This document shows, one piece after another, positions 24,813 to 33,908 of a DNA stretch of 64,000 nucleotides (positions within the stretch are counted from its first letter, which is position 1; the number at the start of each line of letters is the position of its first letter). The position numbers and the translations under genes are program-made. Source of the DNA: Limnohabitans sp. G3-2 (GTDB lineage: Bacteria; Pseudomonadota; Gammaproteobacteria; Burkholderiales; Burkholderiaceae_C); contig NZ_NESG01000002.1 in NCBI RefSeq assembly GCF_002778275.1, positions 372,001-436,000 of the forward strand, given 5' to 3'. A model generated the notes under the pieces. That model was not told where the DNA came from and ran no database searches. It saw only the letters and a program-made list of their open reading frames with translations.

Positions 24813-27596
24813 GTGTCTGTTGTCGCGTCTTCTATCGTGTCTGTTCCTCCCATGAAGCTGTCCGGTCTGGAGCCCGTCTCCATCGGCGTGACCTATTCAG
24901 AGGGGGACAGAGCTGAAGGTCTGTCCCCCAGTGCTACTTTCGTCAACGTGGGCGAGCGCACCAACGTGACCGGCTCCAAGGCCTTTGCCCGCATGATCTT
25001 GAACGGCGAGTACGAGCAGGCCCTGGCCGTGGCGCGTCAGCAGGTCGAAAACGGCGCGCAGGTCATCGACGTGAACATGGACGAAGCCATGCTCGACAGC
25101 CAGGCGGCCATGGTGCGGTTTTTGAACCTGATGGCCGGTGAGCCCGACATCGCCCGCGTGCCGGTGATGGTGGACTCGAGCAAATGGACCGTGATCGAAG
25201 CCGGTCTGCGCTGCATCCAGGGCAAGGGCATCGTCAATTCGATCAGCATGAAAGAAGGCTTGGACGAGTTCAAGCGCCAGGCCAAGCTGGTCAAGCGCTA
25301 TGGGGCTGCCGCCGTGGTCATGGCGTTTGACGAAAAAGGCCAGGCCGACACCTATGAGCGCAAGATCGAAATTTGCGAACGCGCTTACCGCGTGCTGGTC
25401 GACGAGGTGGACTTCCCGCCCGAAGACATCATTTTTGACCCGAACATTTTTGCGATTGCCACAGGCATCGAAGAGCACAACAACTACGCGGTGGACTTCA
25501 TCAACGCGACGCGCTGGATCAAGCAAAACCTGCCGGGCGCCAAGGTGTCGGGCGGTGTGTCCAACGTGAGTTTTTCATTCCGGGGCAACGACCCGGTGCG
25601 CGAAGCCATCCACACCGTGTTCCTGTACCACGCGATCCAAGCGGGCATGGACATGGGCATCGTGAACGCGGGCATGGTCGGCGTGTACGACGACCTGGAG
25701 CCCACGCTGCGCGAGCGGGTGGAAGACGTGGTGCTGAACCGCCGCCCTGACGCGGGTGAGCGCTTGGTTGAAGTGGCCGACAGCGCCAAAGGCGCGGCCA
25801 AAGACGAGACCACCAAGCTGGCCTGGCGCGGCACGGTGGACGCGCCCGTGGGCGTGGCGCAGCGCTTGAGTTATTCCCTGGTGCACGGCATCACCGACTT
25901 CATCAGCGACGACACCGAAGAGGCTTACCGCGAGATTTTGGCCAAGGGCGGACGCCCGCTGCATGTGATCGAAGGCCCGCTGATGGACGGCATGAACGTG
26001 GTCGGTGACCTGTTCGGCCAGGGCAAGATGTTCTTGCCGCAGGTGGTGAAAAGCGCCCGTGTGATGAAGCAAGCCGTGGCGCATTTGCTGCCCTACATCG
26101 AGGCCGAAAAACTCGCGCAAGAAGCGGCAGGCGAAGACGTGAAAGCCAAGGGCAAGATCGTGATCGCCACCGTCAAGGGCGATGTGCACGACATCGGCAA
26201 AAACATCGTCACCGTGGTCTTGCAGTGCAACAACTTCGAAGTGGTCAACATGGGCGTGATGGTGCCTTGCCACGAAATTTTGGCCAAGGCCAAGGAAGAA
26301 AACGCCGACATCATTGGCCTGTCGGGCCTGATCACGCCCAGCTTGGAAGAGATGCAGTACGTGGCCAGCGAGATGGAAAAAGACCCGTACTTCCGCGAAC
26401 GCCAAATGCCGCTCTTGATCGGCGGCGCGACCTGCAGCCGTGTGCACACCGCTGTCAAGATCGCACCCAACTATTCAGGCCCCGTGGTCTATGTGCCCGA
26501 TGCCTCGCGCAGCGTGGGCGTGGCGCAGGGCTTGCTTTCCGAGCAAGCGGCCAAGTTCATCGCCGAGCTGAACGCTGACTACGACAAGGTGCGCGAGCAG
26601 CACGCCAACAAAAAACAAACCCCGATGTGGACGCTGCCCCAGGCCCGCGCCAACAAGACGCCGATCGACTGGTCACAAGGCGTGCCCGCCGCGCCCAAGT
26701 TCATTGGCCGCCGTGTCTTCAAGAACTACGACCTGGCCGAGATTGCCCAGTACATCGACTGGGGCCCCTTCTTCCAGACCTGGGACTTGGCCGGGCCTTT
26801 CCCCGCCATCCTCGACGACGAGGTGGTGGGTGAGCAAGCGCGCAAGGTGTATGCAGACGGCCAAGCCATGTTGCAAAAAATCATCGACGGCCGCTGGGTC
26901 ACGGCCAACGCGGTGCTGGGCCTGTACCCTGCCAACAGCGTGAACGACGACGACATCGCCCTGTACACGGACGAGTCCCGCCAGCAGGTCGCCATGACCT
27001 GGCGCGGCTTGCGCCAGCAAACCGAGAAGCAGCGCATTGATGGGGTGATGCGCCCCAGCCGTTGCTTGGCCGACTTCGTTGCGCCCACAGGGCAAGACCA
27101 TGTGGGAGTCTTCGCCGTCACGGCAGGCATTGGTGCGGACAAGCGCGCCGCCGCTTTTGAAGCCGCGCACGACGACTACAGCGCCATCCTGCTCAAGTCA
27201 TTGGCCGACCGCTTGGCCGAAGCGCTGGCCGAGTGCCTGCACAAAAAAGTGCGCACCGACCTGTGGGGTTACGCGGCGGGTGAGGCGCTGAGCAACGAAG
27301 AGTTGATCGCTGAAAAATACCAAGGCATTCGCCCCGCACCTGGCTACCCGGCCTGCCCCGACCACAGCGCCAAACAAGCCATGTTCGACTTGCTGCAATG
27401 CCAAGACATTGGCATGGGCCTGACCGAGAGCCTGGCCATGACGCCTGCGGCCAGCGTGAGTGGCTTCTACATGGCGCACCCTGAGGCGCAGTACTTCAAC
27501 GTGGGCAAAGTGGCTGACGACCAAGTGCAAGACTTGGCACAGCGCAGTGGGGTCGAGGTGAAAGACCTGCAGCGCTTGCTGGCGCCCAACTTGTAA
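24813..27596 (+). CDS. metH: Methionine synthase, pterin/cobalamin/activation domains (MetH part 2)
   Basis: The 927-aa protein holds the modules that complete MetH: a pterin-binding domain ([16 protein letters not shown] at its start), the cobalamin cap and B12-binding domain with [10 protein letters not shown] (the DxHxxG ligand loop) near residue 460, and the AdoMet activation domain with [12 protein letters not shown] near residue 845. It transfers methyl from methyltetrahydrofolate via B12 to the homocysteine protein encoded at 22431. The GTG start at 24813 is chosen because AGGTGAG lies 5 bp upstream; an ATG at 24852 is possible. Residues about 27-43 look like an insertion and coincide with a DNA palindrome. 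Confidence 0.95.
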   Translation: MSVVASSIVSVPPMKLSGLEPVSIGVTYSEGDRAEGLSPSATFVNVGERTNVTGSKAFARMILNGEYEQALAVARQQVENGAQVIDVNMDEAMLDSQAAMVRFLNLMAGEPDIARVPVMVDSSKWTVIEAGLRCIQGKGIVNSISMKEGLDEFKRQAKLVKRYGAAAVVMAFDEKGQADTYERKIEICERAYRVLVDEVDFPPEDIIFDPNIFAIATGIEEHNNYAVDFINATRWIKQNLPGAKVSGGVSNVSFSFRGNDPVREAIHTVFLYHAIQAGMDMGIVNAGMVGVYDDLEPTLRERVEDVVLNRRPDAGERLVEVADSAKGAAKDETTKLAWRGTVDAPVGVAQRLSYSLVHGITDFISDDTEEAYREILAKGGRPLHVIEGPLMDGMNVVGDLFGQGKMFLPQVVKSARVMKQAVAHLLPYIEAEKLAQEAAGEDVKAKGKIVIATVKGDVHDIGKNIVTVVLQCNNFEVVNMGVMVPCHEILAKAKEENADIIGLSGLITPSLEEMQYVASEMEKDPYFRERQMPLLIGGATCSRVHTAVKIAPNYSGPVVYVPDASRSVGVAQGLLSEQAAKFIAELNADYDKVREQHANKKQTPMWTLPQARANKTPIDWSQGVPAAPKFIGRRVFKNYDLAEIAQYIDWGPFFQTWDLAGPFPAILDDEVVGEQARKVYADGQAMLQKIIDGRWVTANAVLGLYPANSVNDDDIALYTDESRQQVAMTWRGLRQQTEKQRIDGVMRPSRCLADFVAPTGQDHVGVFAVTAGIGADKRAAAFEAAHDDYSAILLKSLADRLAEALAECLHKKVRTDLWGYAAGEALSNEELIAEKYQGIRPAPGYPACPDHSAKQAMFDLLQCQDIGMGLTESLAMTPAASVSGFYMAHPEAQYFNVGKVADDQVQDLAQRSGVEVKDLQRLLAPNL
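24902..24929. repeat. Perfect 10-bp palindrome inside the metH part 2 coding region
   Basis: GGGGGACAGA (24902-24911) and TCTGTCCCCC (24920-24929) flank an 8-nt loop. The segment encodes [11 protein letters not shown], which interrupts the usual junction between the N-terminal LSGLEP and FVNVGERTN. It looks like a small repeat element fixed in frame in the gene. Confidence 0.6.
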
Positions 27597-27602
27597 AACA
27601 CC

Positions 27603-28673
27603 ATGCACAACTTCTGGACGGCCTGCGGCCACCAACACCTGACACGCAACGAGCGGGGTTGGTGGGTTCCCAGTCCAGACTATTGGCGCCTGTGGCTGCA
27701 GCGCCCAGAGTTGGCGCTGGTGCCCGAGTCGTGCAAGGCCGAAAAGCGTTTGCATGCCGCCCTGACCGATGCGCCCAACATGCAGGTCACCCCTGCAGAC
27801 TACAAACATTTCAAGGACGACGATGTCCGCGAAAATTACAAGCTGTTTCTGCATTTTCGCGATGAAGTGGAAGCTGCAGGCTCACTGGAGTCGGCCTACA
27901 TGGCCTGGCAGCAAAGCGGCAACATCCAGCTGCCTCCGCTCTTCATCGACCTGGTGGTGCAGGCCATTGTGTGCAATGTGCTGGCCGATGTGCAGGACGC
28001 GTGGGTTTGGCGTGCTGCCGAGTTGTTGTTTCGCCGTCAGCGCATCACCATCGAAGGCGGGCGCGTGCTCTCGGGCGACAGCGACACGCTCGACAGCCTG
28101 AAGTCCACAGGCGGTCTGGGCGAGATGGGCCGCCTCTTGATGGAGGGTGGCGCCACGCTCAAGGCGGTCGATGTGAAGGTACTGCACCCGGACAACGCCG
28201 AGCGCTATTTTGCGCAGCGTGAGGGCCTGGGCCGATATGCCTTCTTGCTCGACATGACGCATGAACTCCAAAACGAATTGCCGCATGGTTTGATTTTGAG
28301 CATGGTCAATGCACGCTCAGGCCTCAAGGCTTTGTCGCTGGTGCTGGCCCGCTGGGTGCAGCACTTTTTGGGCGTGGCCGTCAGCATCGAGCCGGTGCAA
28401 AAAGTCGATGACCCGGCCTGGCGCTGGCATGTGGGGCTGGATGTGACCGCCACCGCTTTGCTCAACGACCTGTACCAGGGCATTGAGCTGCAAGCCTCGC
28501 GCCAGCAGCAACTCATCAGCCTGTTCAAATTGCGTTTTGACAACCCGCAAGACATGCGTGCCGACGTTCAGGGCAAGCCGGTGTATCTGGGCCTGGCCAT
28601 GAACGAGCAGGGACTGCTCAAACTCAAACCGCAAAACCTGCTGCTCAATTTGCCCTTGACCCTCTCTTCCTGA
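27603..28673 (+). CDS. Conserved hypothetical protein, probably DUF6352
   Basis: The 356-aa protein starts MHNFWTACGHQHL, seven bases after the metH stop, and resembles the DUF6352 family seen in Burkholderiales (FW--CGH--L start, then WL-RPEL-L-PESC-AE). It has no signal peptide or membrane span and no catalytic motif that I can name. The middle is rich in helices (LESAYMAWQQSGNIQLPP, IDLVVQAIVCNVL). The tight spacing suggests cotranscription with the SAH-controlled metH gene, which would link it loosely to methyl or cobalamin metabolism. Confidence 0.65.
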   Translation: MHNFWTACGHQHLTRNERGWWVPSPDYWRLWLQRPELALVPESCKAEKRLHAALTDAPNMQVTPADYKHFKDDDVRENYKLFLHFRDEVEAAGSLESAYMAWQQSGNIQLPPLFIDLVVQAIVCNVLADVQDAWVWRAAELLFRRQRITIEGGRVLSGDSDTLDSLKSTGGLGEMGRLLMEGGATLKAVDVKVLHPDNAERYFAQREGLGRYAFLLDMTHELQNELPHGLILSMVNARSGLKALSLVLARWVQHFLGVAVSIEPVQKVDDPAWRWHVGLDVTATALLNDLYQGIELQASRQQQLISLFKLRFDNPQDMRADVQGKPVYLGLAMNEQGLLKLKPQNLLLNLPLTLSS

Positions 28674-28715
28674 GCCCATGGCGCTCAGGTCTCGTTTTCG
28701 ATAACCTACCCACCC

Positions 28716-29159
28716 ATGATGAAAACTGCCCTTCGCCTGTCGTGTTTCGCCCTTGCCCTGTGGTCCCAAGCCGTCATGGCGCAAAACGCTGTGACGCTTG
28801 CCGCCGCCAAAGAAGAAGGCGCTGTGGTGACCCCCAGTGGCCTGGTCTATCGAAGCCTGAAAGACGGCAACGGTGCCAGCCCCACCGCCAGCGACAAAGT
28901 GACGGTGCACTACAAAGGCACCTTCCCGGACGGACGCGAATTTGACAGCTCTTACAAACGCGGCCAGCCCATCGACTTTCCTCTCAACCGCGTGATCGCG
29001 TGTTGGACCGAAGGCGTGCAGCGCATGAAGGTGGGTGGCAAAGCCAAGTTGACCTGCCCGCCTGAAATCGCGTACGGTGCGCGAGGCGCGGGCAGCGCGG
29101 TGCCGCCCAACGCCACGCTCTTGTTTGAGGTGGAGTTGCTGGGCATCCAAGGCAAGTGA
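28716..29159 (+). CDS. FKBP-type peptidyl-prolyl cis-trans isomerase, exported
   Basis: The 147-aa protein has a Sec signal peptide (MMKTALRLSCFALALWSQAVMAQ) and a single FKBP domain: VTVHYKGTFPDGREFDSSY, then VGGKAKLTCPPEIAYGARG and VPPNATLLFEVELLGI. It should speed prolyl isomerisation of proteins in the periplasm. One family position differs: the usual VI-GWTEGLQ is VIACWTEGVQ here, which adds a cysteine to the active-site rim. Confidence 0.92.
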   Translation: MMKTALRLSCFALALWSQAVMAQNAVTLAAAKEEGAVVTPSGLVYRSLKDGNGASPTASDKVTVHYKGTFPDGREFDSSYKRGQPIDFPLNRVIACWTEGVQRMKVGGKAKLTCPPEIAYGARGAGSAVPPNATLLFEVELLGIQGK

Positions 29160-29201
29160 TGCCATAGGCGCCATTCACGGGACTACTCAGCCAAGCTTGA
29201 C

Positions 29202-30464
29202 ATGACACACCAGACTTCTTCCCCCACCGAAACCTTGCAGCGGCGTTGGAATCGTCGGCAAACCTGGCTTGCCTTGGGCGCGGTTTCGGTGTGGCCCGCC
29301 GCCCTGGCTGTGCGCCCGGCGGCAGCGCAAGCGGTCCACAACGCTTGGCCCGACACCCTGCGCGCCGCCCGTGGCCAAACGGTGTACTTCAACGCTTGGG
29401 CTGGCAGTGAGCGCATCAACGCCTACATTCAATGGGCCGCCGGCGAGTTGCAGCGTGACTTTGGCGTCAAATTGCAGCACGTCAAGATCAGCGATGCGGC
29501 CGATGTGGTCAAGCGGGTGCGTGCCGAAAAACAGGCTGGGCGCCAAGACAGCGAAGGCACCGTGGACCTGATCTGGATCAACGGCGAGAACTTTGCCGCC
29601 ATGAAGCAGGCTGGTTTGTTGTCAGCGCCTTTTGCACCCACCTTGCCCCATTTCCAGTGGGTGGACACGGTGGGCAAGCCCACCACCTTGGTCGATTTTT
29701 CGGTGCCCACCGACGGGCTGGAGTCGCCTTGGGGGATGGCGCAGCTCACGTTTTTTGCCGATGCCAAACGCTTGGCCAAACTGCCCCAAAGCATGGCCGA
29801 ACTGCTGGCCTTGGCGCGCAGCCAGCCCGGGCGCATCACCTACCCGCGCCCGCCGGAGTTCCACGGCACCACCTTCGTCAAGCAGGCCCTGTTCGAGTAC
29901 GCGCCCGATGTGAAAGTGCTGGCCCGCCCTGTGTCCCCCGAGGCCTTGCAAACGCAAGCGGCACCCTTGTGGCGTTTTCTGGATGCGCTGCACCCGCACT
30001 TGTGGCGCGCTGGCAAACAGTTCCCGCAAAACGCGGCCGCCGTGCGCCAGATGATGGCCGATGGTGAGTTGGTGATGGCGCTCACCTTCAACCCCAACGA
30101 AGCGGCCAACGAGATCGCCGCCAAACGCTTGCCCTCCACGGTGCAGAGCTGGCAGTTTGCCAAGGGCACGGTGGGCAACACGCACTTTGTGGCCATACCG
30201 TACAACGCACCCAGCAAAGCCGGTGCGCAGGTGGTCGCTAACTTTTTGCTGTCGCCCGCTGCGCAAGCACGCAAGGCCGACATCGACGTCTGGGGCGACC
30301 CGACGGTGCTGGATGTGGCCCGTTTGCCCGCCCCTGAGCGTGCGCGGTTTCAATCGGCAACGCGACCCGGGCAAGTGGCCGTGACCGCACCAGTGCTGCC
30401 CGAGCCCCATGCCTCCTGGGTCGATGCCCTTGAAAAAGAGTGGACCCGCCGTTACGGCGTGTGA
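29202..30464 (+). CDS. ynjB: ABC transporter substrate-binding protein, YnjB family
   Basis: The 420-aa protein has an extended twin-arginine-like or Sec leader (RRWNRRQTWLALGAVSVWPAA ending in AAAQA) and a type 2 periplasmic binding fold. Segments such as VYFNAWAGSERINAYIQWAA, DLIWINGENFAAMKQAGLL, and a C-terminal ADIDVWGDPTVLDVARLP identify the YnjB group, related to thiamine- and iron-binding ThiB/AfuA proteins. The following genes match YnjC, YnjD and YnjF of the E. coli ynj locus in order. The ligand of the Ynj transporter is not established. Confidence 0.85.
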   Translation: MTHQTSSPTETLQRRWNRRQTWLALGAVSVWPAALAVRPAAAQAVHNAWPDTLRAARGQTVYFNAWAGSERINAYIQWAAGELQRDFGVKLQHVKISDAADVVKRVRAEKQAGRQDSEGTVDLIWINGENFAAMKQAGLLSAPFAPTLPHFQWVDTVGKPTTLVDFSVPTDGLESPWGMAQLTFFADAKRLAKLPQSMAELLALARSQPGRITYPRPPEFHGTTFVKQALFEYAPDVKVLARPVSPEALQTQAAPLWRFLDALHPHLWRAGKQFPQNAAAVRQMMADGELVMALTFNPNEAANEIAAKRLPSTVQSWQFAKGTVGNTHFVAIPYNAPSKAGAQVVANFLLSPAAQARKADIDVWGDPTVLDVARLPAPERARFQSATRPGQVAVTAPVLPEPHASWVDALEKEWTRRYGV

Positions 30465-30483
30465 GATGGCCGCTGCTTTTTTT

Positions 30484-30556
30484 TGTAGGTCGGCGGCTTC
30501 AGCCCCGACATGGGGTCCGATCACCGCCAATGTCGGAGCCAAAGCTCCGACCCACA
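30484..30556. repeat. Second-type palindromic repeat between ynjB and ynjC
   Basis: Two hairpins lie head to head: GTCGG-CGGCTTCAGCC-CCGAC (30490-30509) and GTCGGAGCCAAAGCTCCGAC (30532-30551), bounded by TGTAGG at the left and CCCACA at the right. It is related in plan to the TGTGGGAGG elements but has a different core sequence. It lies in the 105-bp gap inside the operon. Confidence 0.75.
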
Positions 30557-30569
30557 GGACTTGAGGTTC

Positions 30570-32327
30570 ATGGCGGCCTTGCTGCTGGCCCTGATCGCTG
30601 GCCTGCCCATGGGCTGGGCCTTGTGGGCTGCTGCATCGCAAATGTTCGATGCCAGCGCCTGGCAAGCCCTGTGGGCCGATCCGCTGACGCTGCGCGCTTG
30701 GGGCATGACACTGTGGACCGGGTTGGCCTCCACGGTGCTGGTGTGGTGGACCGTGGCGCGCCTATTGGCCCATGGTTTCATTCGCCAGCAATTGGCCCGC
30801 TGGCTCACCCATGTGCCTGCTTTGCTGGCCACGCCGCACGCGGCCATGGCCATTGGTTTGGTGTTGTGGCTCTCGCCCAGCGGCTGGGCTTTGCGCCTGG
30901 TGTCGCCGGGTCTGACGGGTTTTGATGCGCCGCCGCCTTGGTTGACCACCCAAGACCCTTGGGGCTTGGGTTTGATTTTGGCGCTGTGGCTCAAAGAAGT
31001 GCCGTTTCTGGTCTGGGTGGCGGCCACGCAACTGCAACGCGAAGACCTGCGCCGACGATGGCAAGCCGAATTTTCACTGGCCCAAACTTGGGGCCACACG
31101 CCCGCCACCGCCTTTGCCCAAGTGGTCTGGCCGCAGCTGGCCCCGCGTTTGCGCTGGCCGCTGCTGGCGGTACTGGCCTATGGGCTCACGGTGGTGGACA
31201 TGGCGCTCATCATCGGCCCTGCGACGCCACCCACTTTGGCCGTGCTGGCCTGGCAATGGCTGGGAGATGCCGATGCGGCCATGCAGGCGCAAGGTGCAGC
31301 GGCGGCGGGGTGGCTGACGGGCACGGTTCTGTTGGCGGGCGTGCTCATTGTGCTGGCGTTGCGGGTGGTCGCTGCCATGCGCAAATTCGCGAGCAGGGGC
31401 TCGCTCCCACTGAGTCAGACGACGGATCTGGGGGGCTGGCTCCCACAGAAAACCCCGACATGGATTCTGCATTTTTGTAGGAGGCTGCCCCTGCAGCCGA
31501 ATGGCCAATCAAGCAAGGGTTGGCATTCAACACCAGGCCGCTCGCGCGGCCGAATGAATGGCTGGGTGTTCGCCATCGGCGCGGCCTACCTCGCCGTCTG
31601 GTTCGCACTTGTGGTGGGTAGCGTCTCGGGTGTCTGGCCTTTTCCGCAACTGTGGCCATCGCTGTGGACGGGCGATGCCTGGGCGCAAGTGATCGCCAGT
31701 GTCCCCACGGTGTGGACCACCTTGGGTTTGGCGGTGGCCTCGGCCAGTGTGTGCCTGGTTTGGTCGGTGGCCTGGTTGGAGCTGACACCGCGCCGCTGGC
31801 AACAGGCTTTGCGACCATGGTGCTTGTTACCGCTGCTCTTGCCCTCGGTGCTATGGGTGGTGGGTCTGTACAGCGTGGCGCTGCAGTGGCGCCTCGAGGG
31901 GCAATGGTTGGGCCTGCTTTGGGCGCATGCGGTCATGGTGCTGCCGTATGTGCTGCTGGCCTTGGAGCCCGCCTATTTGGCCGTCGATCCGCGCCAATCG
32001 GCTGTGGTGGCCAGCTTGGGAAAAGGCCGCTGGACAGACTTGCTGCGCATCAAATGGCCGCTGCTCCAACGCGCCATCGCCTCGGCCTGGGCGGTGGGTT
32101 TTGCGGTCAGTGTGGCGCAGTATTTGCCCACCTTGTATGTGGGGGCGGGGCGCTTTGCCACGGTGACCACCGAGGCCGTGACGCTGGCGTCTGGTGCGCA
32201 GCGCTCGCTCATGAGCGCTTATGCCGCTTTGCAGATGCTTTTGCCTGTGTTGGCCTTTGCCTTGGCCGCTTACTGGGGCAGGCCACGCCAATTTGAGAAG
32301 ATCGGGCCGATGAAAGACAACACATGA
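30570..32327 (+). CDS. ynjC: ABC transporter permease, YnjC family, with repeat-derived linker
   Basis: The 585-aa protein is a double-length permease with two six-helix halves, each carrying a binding-protein-dependent transport (EAA-like) loop: AQTWGHTPATAFAQVVWPQL in half one and ASLGKGRWTDLLRIKWPLL in half two. E. coli YnjC is about 511 aa. The excess here is mainly residues 272-331, a polar linker encoded by REP-like DNA that keeps the frame open. The start at 30570 follows TTGAGGTTC; the frame upstream reads through another repeat. It overlaps the ATPase gene by ATGA. Confidence 0.85.
   Translation: MAALLLALIAGLPMGWALWAAASQMFDASAWQALWADPLTLRAWGMTLWTGLASTVLVWWTVARLLAHGFIRQQLARWLTHVPALLATPHAAMAIGLVLWLSPSGWALRLVSPGLTGFDAPPPWLTTQDPWGLGLILALWLKEVPFLVWVAATQLQREDLRRRWQAEFSLAQTWGHTPATAFAQVVWPQLAPRLRWPLLAVLAYGLTVVDMALIIGPATPPTLAVLAWQWLGDADAAMQAQGAAAAGWLTGTVLLAGVLIVLALRVVAAMRKFASRGSLPLSQTTDLGGWLPQKTPTWILHFCRRLPLQPNGQSSKGWHSTPGRSRGRMNGWVFAIGAAYLAVWFALVVGSVSGVWPFPQLWPSLWTGDAWAQVIASVPTVWTTLGLAVASASVCLVWSVAWLELTPRRWQQALRPWCLLPLLLPSVLWVVGLYSVALQWRLEGQWLGLLWAHAVMVLPYVLLALEPAYLAVDPRQSAVVASLGKGRWTDLLRIKWPLLQRAIASAWAVGFAVSVAQYLPTLYVGAGRFATVTTEAVTLASGAQRSLMSAYAALQMLLPVLAFALAAYWGRPRQFEKIGPMKDNT
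31385..31562. repeat. REP-like element embedded in frame within ynjC
   Basis: Three repeat pieces lie inside the permease gene: ATTCGCGAGCAGGGGCTCGC with TCCCAC (31385-31410), TTGTAGGAGGCTGCCCCTGC with AGCCGAATG (31475-31503), and GGCCGCTCGCGCGGCCGAATG (31537-31557). They match the halves of the intergenic repeats at 19560 and 23760. They encode about 60 residues without a stop at the junction between the two transmembrane halves. Confidence 0.85.
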
Positions 32328-33004
32328 ACGCAGGACTCCAGATCGACATCGAACGCTTGGGCACCGCGGCGCAGACCTTGGTGCAAGACCTGCACTTGCA
32401 TGTGCCCGCAGGCGAGATCCTCACGCTCATGGGGCCGAGTGGTTGTGGCAAAAGCGCGGTGCTGGCGGCCACGGCGGGCACGCTGGCCAGCGTGTCCGAA
32501 GGTTTGCAGCCTTTGCAGTTTGAAGGCCGCGTGCAGCTGAACGGACGCGACCTCACCGCCTTGCCCACGCACCTGCGCGGTGTCGGCTTGGTGTTTCAGG
32601 ATGCGCTGCTGTTTGCGCACATGACCGTGGCTGAAAACCTGCTGTTTGCCGTGCCCCGCGCCTTGCCGCTTGCACAGCGCCAAGCGCGTGTGCAGCAAGC
32701 GCTGCAAGAGGCGGAGTTGTCGGGCTTGGGTGAGCGTGATCCATCGACCCTGTCAGGCGGGCAACGCGCCCGCGTTGCCCTCATGCGGGCGCTGCTGGCC
32801 GAGCCGCAAGCGCTGTTGCTGGACGAGCCGTTTTCCAAACTCGACGCCGCCTTGCGGGCCCAGCTGCGCCCGTGGGTGTTTGCGCATGTGCGCGAGCGGC
32901 GCATCCCGGTGGTGCTGGTCACACACGACGAACAAGACGTGGCCGACCCTCAGCGCATGGTGCTCTTGCGTGCAGCCACCGAAGAAAGCGCCCACCATGT
33001 TTGA
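32324..33004 (+). CDS. ynjD: ABC transporter ATP-binding protein, YnjD family
   Basis: The 226-aa ATPase carries Walker A GPSGCGKS near residue 39, a Q-loop (GLVFQDALLF), signature LSGGQRARVAL, Walker B ALLLDEPF and the H-loop VLVTHDEQD. It energises uptake with the YnjC permease and YnjB receptor. The reading frame overlaps the permease stop by 4 bp and the next gene by 8 bp, so translation of the operon is coupled. Confidence 0.92.
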   Translation: MNAGLQIDIERLGTAAQTLVQDLHLHVPAGEILTLMGPSGCGKSAVLAATAGTLASVSEGLQPLQFEGRVQLNGRDLTALPTHLRGVGLVFQDALLFAHMTVAENLLFAVPRALPLAQRQARVQQALQEAELSGLGERDPSTLSGGQRARVALMRALLAEPQALLLDEPFSKLDAALRAQLRPWVFAHVRERRIPVVLVTHDEQDVADPQRMVLLRAATEESAHHV

Positions 33005-33602
33005 CCGCCACGCCCAAACCCTGTTGCGCCCCGCGCTGAACGCTGCCGCACGCCGCTTGGTGCGCGCAGGCATCAGCGCCGACGCGCTGACTTGGCTGGG
33101 CTTTGCCATCGGCATGGCCGCCGCCGTGGCCATTGCGCTGCAAGCCTGGTGGTGGGGCTTGGCGCTGCTGCTGGCCTCGCGCTTGCTCGACGGCCTGGAC
33201 GGCAGCGTCGCCCGCCTGACCCAGCCCACCGACGCGGGCGGCTTCTTGGACATCGCACTGGACTTCGTGTTCTACGCAGCCATCCCCCTGGCCTTTGCGG
33301 TGGCCAACCCCAGCGCCAACGCCCTGCCCGCCGCCGCCTTGCTGGCCAGCTTCATCGGCACCGGCAGCAGCTTTTTGGCCTTCGCCGCACTCGCCGAAAA
33401 ACGCGGCCTGCTAGATACCGCCTTGCCGGGCAAAAGCTTTTACTTCTTAGGCGGCTTCACCGAAGCCACCGAAACCATCAGCGTGTTTGCTGCGATGTGC
33501 GTGTGGCCTGAACACTTTGCGGTGTTGGCTTATGGGTTTGCGGGCTTGTGTGCTGTGACGACGGGGATGCGGGTGGGGTGGGGGTATCGGCGCCTCGACT
33601 GA
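32997..33602 (+). CDS. ynjF: CDP-alcohol phosphatidyltransferase family protein, YnjF-like
   Basis: The 201-aa membrane protein contains the family motif D-x2-DG-x2-AR-x8-G-x3-D-x3-D, seen as DGLDGSVARLTQ then G-FLDIALD near residue 65, plus five or six hydrophobic spans. Members exchange CMP of CDP-diacylglycerol for an alcohol such as inositol, glycerol phosphate or serine. The position after ynjBCD is the same as ynjF in E. coli. The start overlaps the ATPase gene by 8 bp. A decayed copy of its 3' end lies 1.2 kb downstream. Confidence 0.88.
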   Translation: MFDRHAQTLLRPALNAAARRLVRAGISADALTWLGFAIGMAAAVAIALQAWWWGLALLLASRLLDGLDGSVARLTQPTDAGGFLDIALDFVFYAAIPLAFAVANPSANALPAAALLASFIGTGSSFLAFAALAEKRGLLDTALPGKSFYFLGGFTEATETISVFAAMCVWPEHFAVLAYGFAGLCAVTTGMRVGWGYRRLD

Positions 33603-33908
33603 TTATCGAGTTCGTCTTTCGATTACCTGATCTGGCTCACGTGGTGCAGGAGTTGCCTCTCCACCAGGTGCGACACAACGAAAATGCAACTCAGTAGAGC
33701 CTGGCTGAGCAGGCCGTGCAGGTGTTGTTGTGACTTGAAGCGTTTTGACTTGAAGTCCCTTACCCCTGCAAAAATCGTTTGCCTCTTGGTAAACAGCAGC
33801 TTTGTTGCTGAGCGAGACACCCAGTCCTGGAGTTCCGTCTTTCTTCCCGATTAAATATGAGTCTTGGTCCATTGGAATGATGCCAGTGCTGGCGCAGCCA
33901 GCGAGCAA
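33603..33908 (-). CDS. Small lipoprotein-like protein with damaged signal peptide
   Basis: The frame reads LLILLAGCASTG just before the mature part, a clear lipobox (LAGC), but a stop codon lies only a few codons upstream and no ATG precedes it; the earliest start is TTG at 33908, leaving MLAGC with no positively charged n-region. A one-base shift would join it to MTSEIKNQTSIV in the neighbouring frame starting at 33954, which looks like the lost N-terminus. The mature part (about 96 aa, one Cys pair, Pro-rich end) has no recognised domain. It may be a recent pseudogene. Confidence 0.4.
   Translation of the reverse strand: MLAGCASTGIIPMDQDSYLIGKKDGTPGLGVSLSNKAAVYQEANDFCRGKGLQVKTLQVTTTPARPAQPGSTELHFRCVAPGGEATPAPREPDQVIERRTR

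Noticed and set aside
22431..27596. Split metH read as a broken or frameshifted gene
   Set aside because: Both proteins have clean starts, complete domains and no remnant between; the two-gene form is known in this order.
30510..30569. Longer start for the ynjC permease at 30510
   Set aside because: It would translate a palindromic repeat; ATG 30570 has a ribosome site and gives the family start.
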